A stretch of DNA of 64,000 nucleotides from Isoetes taiwanensis. Its lineage: Eukaryota; Streptophyta; Lycopodiopsida; Isoetales; Isoetaceae. The notes below the pieces were generated by a model, which did not search any database, had not been told where the DNA came from, and saw only the letters and a list, made by a program, of their open reading frames with translations. Of this stretch, positions 36,540 through 47,959 are shown piece after piece (the first letter of the stretch is position 1; the number at the start of each line of letters is the position of its first letter). The position numbers and the translations under genes are program-made. The DNA lies in the NCBI GenBank assembly GCA_021234155.1, contig JAJEKV010000086.1:3953461-4017460 (forward strand). Direction: 5' to 3'.

Positions 36540-38702
36540 TGCCCTAACTGAAAACTCTGTCCATGGGGATACAGGTACGTGTTTTTGGTTTTCTTCTGGT
36601 ACTACTTATTTGCTTCTTAGAACTGACGACAAAACCCATGTTTGCAGATGCATGAGATAGGATCAGACTGCTTCAACTATCAGACTTACTATTTTCAAAA
36701 TGGCAATGATGTTCTTGGGTTCCGGTATGACATCTCTGCACTGGAGGTTGCTTGCACTGGAGGAGTGCCTTTGTTTCTAATATTCTTAACAGGTATCTTA
36801 TCTTAACCTCTTTTTTGACCTTTCTGAGCTTGAAACGGGAAAGGATAGCTTAGAGGGAATTGAAGAAGGATGTGTGGCAGATAACACACTGGATTCAAGG
36901 TACATTTCAGATTTGACTGGCGAAAAATATTCAAAAAATGTTCCTCTGAAGCATATAAAGGATGATAATCATATAGGCAAGTTAAGTGTTCATGTAGAAG
37001 ATGCATTGAGTGGAAAGGCAGCATCAGAATGCATGGAAACATTTGAGACAACGATTGAAACCTGGTGGTAGGATTATGGTTAATTGTGGTGGATCATGTG
37101 TTGAGTCTGAACTTAAGAAAGATGGTTTACTTACAGCTGACGAGACTTTTGCTGCTTTGGACAAGAATGCATTGGACTGTTATTGGCGCTTCTGTTATAC
37201 TTTCTTCTAGAAAACAGGTACTGCAAATTTTTTATTTCTGATCAAATGGGTTTAGTGCTTTGTGTTGCGTCTTGTGGTGCTTCTTTCTTTCTACGGTTTG
37301 CTTCTACTTTAGGAAAATGTGGCAGAAGCAGTTGCCAAGTTGAAAGAATTGAATATTGATGCGTATGGGCTTGCCTGCCATGTATCTAACGCTGAGCAAA
37401 GAAAACAGCTTATTCAATACACAGTTGATGTAAGTGGATAAAATGTATTTTTGTTTATGATGCATTTAGGCCCTTCGGATCTCCTGCTGCAGAAATTTGG
37501 GAGGATTGATATTCTAGTTTCGAATGCAGCTGCAAACCCTTCCGTAGATTCTCTAATTAGTATATCTGAATTTGCGATGGACAAGATGTGGGATGTGAAT
37601 GTCAAGTCGGGGTTGCTGCTTGTGCGGGTGAAACTAATCTGACATATCTAAAGATCTTCACATTCATTGTAATCTGAAAAGTTCGCTTATAGGAGGCAGC
37701 ACCACATTTTATCGATGGGTCCTCGGTTGTGTTCATTTCTTCAATATTTGCATTCCAACTCGATTCGGCACGGCCTTATATAGCATCACAAAGACTGCAC
37801 CTTTAGGCTTGACGAAGGTACCTTCTTTCTTTCTGAATTTGAACTCCATGAAACTAGGTCACTCAGTGGAAATTTATGAAATCTTGGATTGTTGATGAGA
37901 GTTTGCCATATTTAAGTTATTTAGGATCAATAGCATTTATAAAAAGGACGCTTCTTGGAACATGGCTTATTATGTTCATGCTATATACCTTCTATTATGT
38001 TACTAACACCTTTATATGAATGCTTTTTTTTTCTTATTAAAACATGAATACGAGTGTAATTTAGAGTTTGAACAGCTAAAATGCTTCTATGCAAAGAGAT
38101 AATTTTGGTTGAATTTTGGATATTTAGGCATTGGCTGCTGAGCTAGCTCCAAAGGTGAGAGTGAATTGTGTGGCACCAGGTGTTTCAAGCTTTTTGACTG
38201 AAAACGAGGCAGCGGTATGTAGCATTTTCAGAGTGATCCTGCAATTTGTATGGAACGATATTGGACATCGGTGCTATAGTCTGGTAGCGTTAGATGGTGA
38301 AATTGAGTCAAGCCTTTTTGTTCTTCTAAGTAAACTCTTAAATTAGTCAAGAAGCTCTGTAATTTTTCAGTTTACTATAAAGGAGCTTGGTGCATTGAAA
38401 GTCAGAATTAATACACCATCCAGTTTTTTGGGTTCGCATGGTCACATTTGCTTCAGGAGTAAATAAGCTACAGTCTGCCCCATAGCTATGATTTTACATT
38501 GGTCTTTGCTGGTTACTCTCTCTCGTATGCGAACTCATTCAAAGTTCTGCAGAAAGAACACATATTATCACAAACTCTGCTGAAGAAGCTTGGAGATGTT
38601 GATGACATGGGTGCTGCAGTGGCATTTCTTTCTTCAGAAGATGCGTCCTATATTACTAGAGAAACATTAGTAGTAGCTGGTGGAATGCCATCGAGACTTT
38701 GA
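36540..38702 (+). pseudogene. Chimeric pseudogene: methyltransferase-like exons joined to SDR exons, unit 1
   Basis: The left part encodes LSVHVEDALS and, in another frame, KPGGRIMVNCGG and ADETFAALDK, resembling plant spermidine-synthase-like / SAM-dependent methyltransferase proteins. At about 37,170 it passes directly into an SDR exon, GASVILSSRKQ, ending at a GT donor. The next SDR exons read ENVAEAVAKLKELNIDAYGL, FGRIDILVSNAAANPSVDSL, the catalytic exon with YSITKTAPLGLTK, ALAAELAPKVRVNCVAPG, and LGDVDDMGAAVAFLSSEDAS to GGMPSRL. This is the DHRS4/SDR2-type dehydrogenase-reductase of plants. The N-terminal Rossmann exon (TGxxxGIG) is missing. Lesions include frameshifts in the methyltransferase part, one base lost before YSITK, and a 17-base loss after CVAPG. 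Introns are retained, so the parts were joined at DNA level. Confidence 0.75.
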
Positions 38703-39081
38703 CTTTGCATGGATTTACATCCTTTGACATGGTAGTATATCTTACTTAGAATAACACTATCGGTTAGATTGCGAGCTAGAACCTCCTTGTACATGGCCGC
38801 CATGTATTTTAGTTGAATAATGACCAAACTGCCAAACAATTTTAGTTGCATGAATTCTGATGTCTCTAGTGAAATGTGAGGCTGGTAGTTAGAATTAGCA
38901 AACCCTGTAATTGTGAACATGTGATTTATATTTGGAAGAGGGAAACTACATTTTTTATTTTGTAACTAGAAATTAGCACCGCTTTTGATGACATTGATAT
39001 AGGGAACTTCGTATTACAAATTCTAGAGACAAAAGAACACTATCAAAACAAGTAATTTCTGTTTGCCCCTAGGGGGGCAAA

Positions 39082-40133
39082 CCCTTGCTCATGTGGGTTT
39101 TCGGCATATTCTAAGTACATGCTAGAATATCACGAAAAAGCGCTTCAAACTTTCTTGTTGGTCATGTAAACTAGTGGGGCGATCTTTGTTAACCCGACCC
39201 ATTTGTGCAAACCGGCTAACCGGCACCACTATTTGTCTTCTGAAACAAGACTGGAGCCCAGTAATGATAGTAAGGAATGCAGGGCAAGATGATGTGATGC
39301 ATATCTAAGCTTCAAGCCGACCATAACCTTTGCAATCCTTTTGCCTTTGAATTTGTGGTGATGGCAGAATCAAGGCATGAATGATATAGCTATATGGACG
39401 ACCTTTCTCATTTCGTCCATCCTCACGAGCTCCAAGCTATGGCTCAGGCATCAAATGAAGAAGTAGGTCTAATTTCATCATCCGCTTAGAAGTGAATCTA
39501 CTTTGGGTGTACAACATATTCTGCTCACAAGACATATTTCTCTGGGAGGTTAATTCAAACCTGTCAGATTTAAATTCTCAAGCTTGCTTATTAATGTTAT
39601 TGTTTTCCTTCACACTGCCGCTGTCTATTCCTCATGTAGCATTATTGCGGAGGAAGAAAGTAAAATAGTTAGGAACAACAAAAAACAAGCAAAAACTAAA
39701 AAGAAAAAAGCCAAAGGTCTCGATGCCTGATTCCTAAAGCAAAACTGGGAAAGAAATTAGAAGAACCTCTAAATTTTTGCTTCTTAATCCTCAAGATTTA
39801 ATCTGAAAGTTGGATCTACTAAGAAATAAGATCAAAATTATATGCTCTTGGATATTAGAGCCAACACCCTTCAATATAAGAGCCAACATTGTTGTAAGAG
39901 CGCCATGATCTCAACATGATGATGTCATAGCCGGAGCATGGACTTGAACGCCATAGCTAAAGAAGAGGTAAAAATTTCTGCATAATTAAACCTAACAAAA
40001 ACCTCATCTTAGGATAATGACTCTTTTTCCTTGAAATTCTGGTGTGACGTGCGTCCTTTCACGCTATAATTTCAACCAAAAGTTTATTCTTGTCTACAAA
40101 AAGTTAGGGAGATAGAAGACTACATCATTGAAA
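39082..40133 (+). repeat. 1.05-kb direct repeat, right copy
   Basis: Second copy of the segment at 34,915-35,969. The pair encloses about 3.1 kb with the right SINE pair and the chimeric pseudogene. In unit 2 the right copy is cut short at 58,038. Confidence 0.85.
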
Positions 40134-40549
40134 CATAGGCAACATCCCCAATCCAACATCTTTCTTGGTTGTTTGAAAAGTTTGAAAGATAGAAGATTGT
40201 GTCATGCCACATAGATTGAAAGTCTGAAAGATAGAAGATTGAGTCTTGCCACATAGACAACATCCCCACACCACCATTGCTTTATTGGGTCCACCTCCAA
40301 CCTCCAACCACTTTACATTGCGAATCTGGGCAGCCTCGAACTTGAGATATATTCGTTCTAAGCCTAATGTGTCATCACTAGGCCAAACGTTCAGGTGAAT
40401 GCATTGTTTATAACTCATGTGAAGCAAAAGATTTACATTGCATCGTAAATCCTCATATATTTGAAATGGAAATAATGGATTTTTTCACTATGTTCTAGGA
40501 CTGGAATTACGTCAATCTATCCCCTCTCTGCCATCGAAAGTCCCTATAA

Positions 40550-40975
40550 TTCTAGAAAACCATCCGCATTGGAGTGGTGGCATTTGCAGTTGCAATGGCC
40601 GCAGTAGCACTCTGAGGCATTGCAGTAGTAACAACACCCCGAGGGGTTGCATGAGCAGTAGTGGCAGCAACGAAACATTGGGGGGAGGGGGGGATGCATG
40701 AGTAATAACAACAACAACCAGAAGTAGTACCACGAGGGGTTGTAACACCAATAGCAACACAAAGGGTAGCAGCAGTGGTTTTTCCTCCGAAAACCCTTCG
40801 GGGCAGGGGTTTTTTAACTGGAATAGTAATCATTCTGATGCGCTCCGTCATTGGGTTCCATAGGTCGATTGGTCTCTGTAGATGATAAAAATCATTCTAT
40901 TATATTCTATTTTATTCCATTCCATTCTATTTTATTCTATTCTATTCGATTCTATTCCATTCTATTCCATTCCAT
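40550..40975 (+). mobile_element. Retroposon fragment with LINE-type tail, unit 1
   Basis: The minus strand of 40,552-40,851 is open and rich in Ala/Thr (ATAAIATANATTP); the same stretch is found inverted at 5,540-5,760. It abuts the tail with AAAACCCTTCGGGGCAGGGG at about 40,790, followed by pentanucleotide repeats (ATTCT/ATTCC) to about 40,975. I read it as a 3' retroposon end plus an associated fragment. Confidence 0.45.
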
Positions 40976-41305
40976 TGTAATAATGCCTTCGTGAGTTCAT
41001 GTTTCTCTTTGTAATAATGTCTTCATACAAGGAAGAAGAATAGTTGTGCCTATTATCGTTCTAACTTGTTAATACCACAAATTAGTTTATGACATAAATA
41101 AGTACATTTGGTGTTTGAATCTATGGAAAAACCCACGCGCACACCATGTATTAAGTCAAGAATCGTGCCATTTTGAATCCTTTGTCAACACCTGTTTTTG
41201 AATAAATTGTCATCTTTATTAATGTTTATATTGAAGATTATTATGATATTCCAATCCTATCCTATTTAAAGGACCCCTCATACATAGACTTACAAGTCCT
41301 CAGCA

Positions 41306-42490
41306 ATGGCTCGGGCTATAGCATTATGCTTCTCCTTGTTCATCTCTTTCATGTTAGCCCACGGCGATTTATCTTCTAGGCATTTGCTCCAGACTACTTC
41401 CTCAACTCCACCTCCCCCTCCTCCATCTCCACCTCCCCCTCCTCCATCTCCTCCTGCTCCTCCACCTTCTCCTTCCCCACCACCCCCTAGTAAACAAGTT
41501 TGTTTTCCAGGTGAGCATATCAACGATGTTTCCTTATCAAATTTTGATTAAGATGTTAATAATACACTTGTCTAAAATCTAGGTGATGCCTTGGTGCAAC
41601 TGATAAATTGTGAGAAGAAAGCAATGAGAGATCTTGAAGTTGGTGATAAGGTATTTAACCAACGATGATAATATATAGGCACATTCTTACTAATATCTTT
41701 CATTTAGGTGGCTGTATTCTCTAAGGATGGAAAGATTGTCTAATTCTCTAAGGATGGAAAGATTGTCTACAGTGACATTTATGCATTTGGTCATAAGGAT
41801 CCAAACACCTTTAGTGAATTTTTAAGAATAAGCTTTAAAAGTCGTGATATATATTCTACTCCATATGCTCTTGAGCTCACGACTCTTCATTTTGTGCCGA
41901 TTTTGGAAGGTATCCACTTGTTCCAGCTTATGATCTTTTATAATACTACCTATCTCATGGTTTTGTAAAAAAATAGATGAGCATCAAGGTCTTAAATATA
42001 AGCGTGCACAAGATATTAGGATCGGTGATACTATGTGGAGCATGGGAAACTCATCCTTGGAAGTCACAGGTAAAATTCTTAACTTGAAAACATTGTTGAG
42101 TTTTTGTTGACATTGGTAGCATGATGTTCTTGCAGACATATCTAGAGTGTGGAAGCAAGGGTTATATAATCCCCTCTCAATGGATGGCACCATAATGGTG
42201 AACGATGTCCTAGCATCTGTTCATAGTGAATGGTTCCTCGATCATATATTTGATGTATTTGGTATAACCTCATTGCTCCCACTTGCATATCAAGCAATTC
42301 TAACTCCTCTACGTGCTACGTATTGCATCCTCGGCAAGAACATCTATGTGCCCATCTATAATTGGGTGGATTTAATGTTGGATGTGGCCAGCTTGGCACT
42401 AAATATGGAGGAGCCATGGCCCTTGCCACTGCTACTGCTGCAGGTCTTGTGTCTACGATTATGATATCTAAGAACAATAAACGTGAATAG
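41306..42490 (+). pseudogene. Hog-domain gene, copy B, broken by a 27-bp duplication
   Basis: Exons 41306-41510, 41583-41650, 41708-41909, 41977-42069 and 42136-42490 align one to one with the intact copy at 58,585. The TATA-like CTATTTAAAG (about 41,262) and all splice sites are kept. Signal peptide MARAIALCFSLFISFMLAHG, a proline tract shorter than in copy C, then CFPGD. Exon 3 contains a perfect 27-bp tandem duplication (41,717-41,770); it keeps frame but places TAA directly after GKIV. Exon 5 has lost one T relative to copy C (AGCTTGGC instead of AGCTTTGGC near 42,390), shifting the last ~30 codons. If translated as is, the product would stop inside the Hint domain with the catalytic Cys present but T-x-x-H missing. 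Confidence 0.85.
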
Positions 42491-42854
42491 GTCATTCCAT
42501 GATTATTCAATATGTATATCCACCAAAGGTTGTCTTGATTATTAGCAGCCATAGTGGTTGGATTAATTAATATTAAATTATTGTGGTCATAGCGGCCATA
42601 ATGGCCATATTCAAAAGACTTCAATAATACTTGATTTATCAATATTTTTTTGTTAAATGTCTTTGTAAATGCTATTTTTTTCTTTTCTTTTCTCATCAAC
42701 ACCCCCCACCCGACCCCCCAACACACATACACATACATACAACATACACCAGTTTTCTTTTAACTCTCTCGTCGTGTATGAGGAGAGATAATTTTTATAG
42801 ATACAATAAATTTATAACTCCCTTGCATTTTGAATCTGCACTAAATAGCCTTGC

Positions 42855-44158
42855 GTCAACCTGGCCAAAACTAAGGTGGTTTTCATATCATCTTCACGTC
42901 AGCCGAGGGTCCCCTCCTTCAGTTACCGAGGCCAAAATGTGGAAGTTGCATCCACATACAAATATTTGGGAGTGGAGTTTCCTTCTACTATGCACTGGGA
43001 CACATCCATACGACTCACAGTGACGGGCAGTTTGGAAGGCACTATATGCAATGCAAAACAATAGTCATAGAGCGGAGTTGTATGATTGGGCCCATCGATC
43101 CACTTTGTTCAAGGTCTTAGTGGAGCCTGTCCTTTTATATCTGGGGTGGAAGTATGGGGCCACTGTAGTATCACTTGCTACTTGGAATGACTTGGAGCAG
43201 GTCCGAAAAGCCTTCTTAGTATGGAAAGCACTAGGGGTGAAGTCCACAGTCCCATATCAAATTCTACTGCAGGAGACAGGGATTCTTGCCTCTTGGAGAG
43301 GCGGCCCTTGATCGCCACATTGTCTATTTTGGAGGAAGGTGGTCAATATGGGACGATGCTCGTCTCCCTAAACTAGCTTATATCATGGCAATGGAGCCAT
43401 GGCGCCTCAAGGCCTCTTTGGAGGGAAAAGAGAGCTCAATGGTTGGCTAGATGGAATGTGCGGGAGCACAGGTGCATACATGTGCAAAGCAGAGGCGGTC
43501 GCCATAGCTTGAGGCAATATCTTGACGATTGCTTCCTCGGCAAGTTTTGGGATGCCAATGCCCTTCAACAGTCAAGAAACACACTACCGGCGCCACATAA
43601 ATCCCACATTGGAGCGAGGCCCGCAATGCTACCTGCGTACCCACTTGCCCATGAAAAGCGCTGAGACTCATTGCCTCCATTCGCCACGAGGGGCACATCA
43701 TCTTGAATTGAGACAGGCGGATGGATTGGTGAGCCACGCGGGGCAGCTCTCTGTCAATCTTTGCCAAATGGGAGTCATTGAGGATGAATCTCATACCCTT
43801 CAAAGTTGCCCAAAGATATGATCAAATTCGGACACGATATCTTTGAGTTGGTCAGGCCTGGCCAGCCGTTACATGTGACATTGAGCACAGCATCCGTACG
43901 GGTGCTGGGATCATATCTTCAGGAGGTTATGGACATGCGAGATCAGCTATGTCCTCGGGCACACACTTGACATGTATATAAACATTGATGTATACTTGTA
44001 CAGTTTGACAACATTCTTATTACTGCCACGGTTTTTCCCTCGAAAACCCTTCGGGGCGGGGGTTTTTTAACCCGGACAGTAATAAGTTTGCTGCGCTCCT
44101 TATGGGTCCCATAGGCCAATTGGCCTCAGTGGACGATAAAAAAATCATTCTCATTCTC
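42855..44158 (+). mobile_element. 5'-truncated LINE (non-LTR retrotransposon) insertion, unit 1 only
   Basis: Broken frames read the end of a LINE reverse-transcriptase ORF: YRGQNVEVASTYKYLGVEF, LFKVLVEPVLLYLGWKYG, KAFLVWKALGVKSTVPYQIL, LLQETG, then a C-terminal NLCQMGVIEDESHTLQSCP, which fits the Cys/His motif found at LINE ORF2 ends. The tail has the AAAACCC/GGGTTTT hairpin and ends in (ATTCTC)n. Unit 2 at 60,137 and the inverted copy at 3,435 show the uninterrupted site CCTTGC|ATTATGG, which fixes both ends. No target-site duplication beyond one base is visible. Confidence 0.85.
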
Positions 44159-44179
44159 ATTATGGTTCCAATATTAGTA

Positions 44180-45151
44180 TCCTTCTATCTATCTCGACTT
44201 GCATGCTACAAAAGCTAGTAGGATTGTAGATGCTCCTAGCTAGAATCCCATAGATCGCAATGTGGCATGTGCACAAGAGCCCACCTGGTTGTGAATGCTA
44301 TGTTGTGATATGAGCACCAAACAATGGACACCACAGTAAAGTGGAGGTGGGGTCTTGCTCAGCGTTGGCTACTGGGGCCCCTATAGTGTTCTAGGCTTAT
44401 AGTCGGTCACTGCGTTTGGGCGGTATGGTTCGGACACCCCCCGGGTCCTGGCGTTGACCCAAAAGGTTGTCCTGGGCTCGATAGGTGCGGGTGATCTCGA
44501 CCTATGGATTTTGGGGGTTTAAGTCGGGTATGGACTTGTGCTGCCACGATCTTCTAGCCACTCATTGAACCATTGTGCTCTGGGAAGGGACATCCCATTC
44601 TTGCCTCATCGGACAAGGGAGATATGACCTGGAGTAGTCTCATAGGGTGACTCCATGAGATTACATCTTCAGAAGGCTACAATCAGGCTACATCATGTTT
44701 CAACCTATCTGCAAAGTGTGCACAAAAGGGGCGGATGGAGCGGACTATCCTAGGCAATGTTCTACGTCAACCAACACCATTGTCATGATTATTTCTGTTG
44801 TTATTTGGAGACCATGACCTTCAGTCGACCCCCTTTGAGTCTGAGGCTTTTACATGTTATGTTGATATTATGTTGATGATCGTATTGATGTTGGATGGAC
44901 CACACTTCGTGGTCGCATATTATTTGTATATATTATTGCTAGTACTAACATGTATATACGCTTTCACGATATAGAATATCCCAGAGAAGGCATGGGACGA
45001 ATGACACCTCCGTGTCCTTCGCTCGAACACTTGGCCATCACAAGTGGTCTGAGTCAGATAGAGGGTCTTTTTTAGTGATAGCATTACTGGGAAAGAGGAT
45101 TTTCTATATTTATATGATGGAATAATCGCATAGGTTTGGGGAGCGTCACAG
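44180..45151 (+). mobile_element. LTR-like segment, plus orientation, unit 1
   Basis: The reverse complement matches 27,911-28,904, including the terminus GGGGAGCGTCACA at about 45,139-45,151. It is a partial LTR facing opposite to the one at 27,911. Open frames in it are shadows. Confidence 0.6.
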
Positions 45152-46500
45152 GCTATAACCAATGGCATTACCAAAAAATGTGTAGCACGACCCAATCATC
45201 GTGTTGTGCCTCAAATGATTGTTGTTCAAAGTGGGCTTATGTTCTTTCCTTTCAAGCTATGTTTGTTAAATAGTCCAAAGTTTAGCTCTCATGTTTCCTG
45301 AGGCCCCTCTCTTTGCGCAATGTCGTAAGTCTCACTAGCAGGTTCCGCCCTTGGCTACTATCACTGCACCTCCTGCTCCTAGCTCTACTCCTGCTTCAGT
45401 AGATGTCTCTTGCCACCCTGTGACTTCTTCTACCTCTATTCCAGCCATAGGTCCCACAACTAAGTTACTAGATCAACAAAGGCAAAGGCAAAGGCTGGAT
45501 GAGATTTAAAGATCGCAAGAGGAAGTTGAAGAGTTTTGTGGGCAGTACATGGACATTGATCGTCGTGGCACCCATCCTCGACCTAAACATCTACCTGCTC
45601 TTTGTCAACCTCAAATATTAGCTAAACATTATAATACTTCTGCATCTCAGCTCTCCTCACCACTTGCTTTACATAATTCTGCTCCTCTTATTGCATACGG
45701 TCACTTTGCTCCACTCCGATGGATGATTTGGTCGAAGATAGGACTGTCACTGATACGAAGACAAGATTTTCACTATAAAACAAAGTACAGAAAATGGAAA
45801 CAATCAGCAAATAACTTCAAATTCCAGCCTTCACGGCAATGCTCTCCACCTAACCGGGCTCAGGCCAGCAAGAAATCGTTATCTTGCTTCCCAAAACGCA
45901 TCCAGGTATTCAACTTCAATAATAAAATTCAATCAATTCCGACTACAGGCAAGATAGCTAGCTTCGCTCAGAGCTCAACTGGAAATTCCTACCTCGAATG
46001 AGAGCAACAACTTTTTTATATAGGCGAAGAACCTTTTTCCGGATTTACCTTTGTTGGCTACAAATATCTTGTTTAAAAGGCAGGTAGACAGGAATATCAG
46101 AGATTCGGCTTATAATATCATGGATTTGCCCTTTTTGCAGGCCCAGATCGGCCTTTTCCCAAGATCCGAGAGCTATTTTTGCCTCTGATACAGTTTCGGC
46201 TGATTGATCTCGCATCCTGTTATCATCCACGTTTTAGATATTTTAACCCGTTATCATCCACGTTTTAGATATTTTAATCTTTAAGTTCTAATGGTTCATT
46301 GTTTTAATAGTTATCTACCTAACATGACCCTAACCATATTTTAAAACCATAGTTTAAAGCTTGAACCACCCTTGACTCATTAATTGCTAATATTTAACTC
46401 CGGATGCGTTGGACCTGAACCGCTCCCCCGAGCACCACCATATCAATTCTTCCCCTTCCCGGGATTGATCGTCCTCGATCAAGGAATTATATGGCAAATT
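45152..46500 (+). other. Retroelement-like leader, unit 1; no intact frame
   Basis: Downstream of the LTR-like end the plus strand reads a Pro/Ser/Thr-rich stretch (PPAPSSTPASVDVSCHP), then QEEVEEFCGQYMDIDRRGTH, resembling a disordered gag N-terminus. Stops interrupt it. I cannot assign a family. Confidence 0.35.
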
Positions 46501-46512
46501 TACCACAACCAA

Positions 46513-46690
46513 GTCCATGGTTGCAACCCTAGTTGAATACTCAACTAGAAATACCACAGTCAAATCCATGACTGCAACCCTAGTTGATTTCTCAACTAGA
46601 AATACCACAGTCAAATCCATGACTGCAACCATAGTTGATTTCTCAACTAGAAATACCACAGTCAAATCCATGACTGCAACCCTGATTGAG
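46513..46690. repeat. 51-bp minisatellite, unit 1
   Basis: About 3.5 monomers of 51 bp (CTGCAACCCTAGTTGATTTC..., then ...CAAATCCATGA). 51 is a multiple of 3, so the minus strand stays open and repeats VAVMDLTVVFLVEKSTR. Each monomer holds the small inverted repeat AGTTGA-TTTC-TCAACT. The matching array in unit 2 lies at 62,458-62,633. Confidence 0.85.
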
Positions 46691-47069
46691 TCCATAATCA
46701 TAAATATTCAAGTCTAGCCCTTTGGCTAAAAATTTGATCCGGGCTTTAAGGCCAAAAAGTTTTCTTTATATACTTAAATAGTAAACAATGAAACCAACAA
46801 CTATGCTGCAGACATAGTTATTGTTTCTTAAACTTAAAATTTAACCCTACCCTCCTTCATGGAGTTATCACTTACCAACCTATTTCAAATAGGCAATTTG
46901 CGATTTCGTTTCCTTTTGCGCCTTCGGCCAAAAGTTACACATTTATTCGTTTTGGCTTGACTCGGCGGTTGCTCTTCCACCGAGTCATTTGAGCCGAAGG
47001 TCCACTAGACGAGGATTTGATCTATACTCGATTACGCACGATTCCCTACGTTCCTCCCGATTGCCCCCG

Positions 47070-47365
47070 ATCATTCGGATCTCTTTTATGCGTTTAACCC
47101 GGGCGATCTACCTTAAGATGTGGTCCTCCGCAGTAATAACACCCACTTTTCTTGAAGGAAGGTCTATCAGTCTGATTATCCCACTTCATTCTCTGGGCTT
47201 GTTCGTGATTATCACCCACACTTGCTCTAGCCCTTTTATTTCCCTTATCAGAATTCTTGCTATTGCTCGCTTTTTCAGTGCTTGTTTTGCCATTGCCTTT
47301 GTCCTCAGGGTATCCATCCCATATACTACAATTTATAAAATCAGGATTTAACTTCCTTTCCGCAG
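47070..47365 (-). pseudogene. Ty3/gypsy gag fragment, cut by the duplication joint
   Basis: On the minus strand the frame reads ERKLNPDF..., a Lys/Asn-rich linker, then CYYCGGPHLKVDR, a CCHC zinc knuckle in which the fourth ligand is Arg (CGC for TGC). The upstream half of gag is missing because the duplication breakpoint at 47,365 falls inside it; the longer version is at 63,043-64,000. Confidence 0.7.
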
Positions 47366-47959
47366 CTAAGAATAGAATAGATAGCCTTTAGGTCTCTACC
47401 CCCCTTAATCCAATAGAGCACAGGAGAAACAGAAAGAGAAAACAACATCAGATACAAACATCCATCATCATCATCGTCATAAGTAGATCATAGAATAGAA
47501 TATAATCATCCATCTACTCAAACAAGGGTCAGAAGAATACAAGCTATGCTAAAACTAACCGGTATCATAGCTATCTCTCTGGTTCTCCATCCTTTTGGCT
47601 AGAACCAAGGTTCAACAGCAGCTCCTCCTCCACCAATCTCCCCCAATTCGAATTGCGGCAAATTGGGGTGGAAGCCCCAAGTTGGCTGTCCCAAATTAGC
47701 AAGCATGTCTTGCCCAATCGATTTGGGCCAGGTGGCGACTCTGGATTGCTTATTATTAGCTAATTTAACATTTTAACCCCTTTTAATATTAGGTTAAGCC
47801 CTAAATCCAAATTAGGGTCTAGGGCTAGGTTTCCACCTTAACAATTAATGATTAACATAACTACCCTTAACTTATGACTAATTAATGCACCATTAATTAT
47901 TCATCATGACGTATCATGTATTTATACTCAAAAGGCGTATAAATATGTGGGCGTCGCAT

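Larger units (their letters stand above)
28906..47365 (+). repeat. Tandem segmental duplication, unit 1 (18.46 kb)
   Basis: From CTAAGAATAGAATAGATAGC at 28906 the sequence recurs at 47366 with an 18,460-bp offset and near identity for most of its length. The unit-1/unit-2 joint reads CCGCAG|CTAAG, whereas the outer left edge reads TTCTAG|CTAAG and the outer right edge (63,314) reads CCGCAG|ATATAG, so only AG is shared at the breakpoint. Unit 1 includes Hog copy B, the chimeric pseudogene, the LINE and a gag remnant cut by the joint. Confidence 0.93.

Noticed and set aside
36803-37051. Minus-strand frame opposite the methyltransferase-like exons
   Set aside because: Shadow frame with no domain; the plus strand has recognisable motifs and splice sites.
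34915-40133. LTR retrotransposon made of the two 1.05-kb direct repeats
   Set aside because: No TG/CA termini, primer-binding site or polypurine tract at the repeat edges, and the interior is intron-containing gene fragments.
41306-42490. Calling copies A-C Hedgehog orthologues
   Set aside because: Only the C-terminal Hog part is shared; there is no Hedge signalling domain, and the N-terminus is extensin-like.
46387-46701. Repetitive protein VAVMDLTVVFLVEKSTR on the minus strand
   Set aside because: Produced by a 51-bp minisatellite in retroelement debris; not called as a gene.
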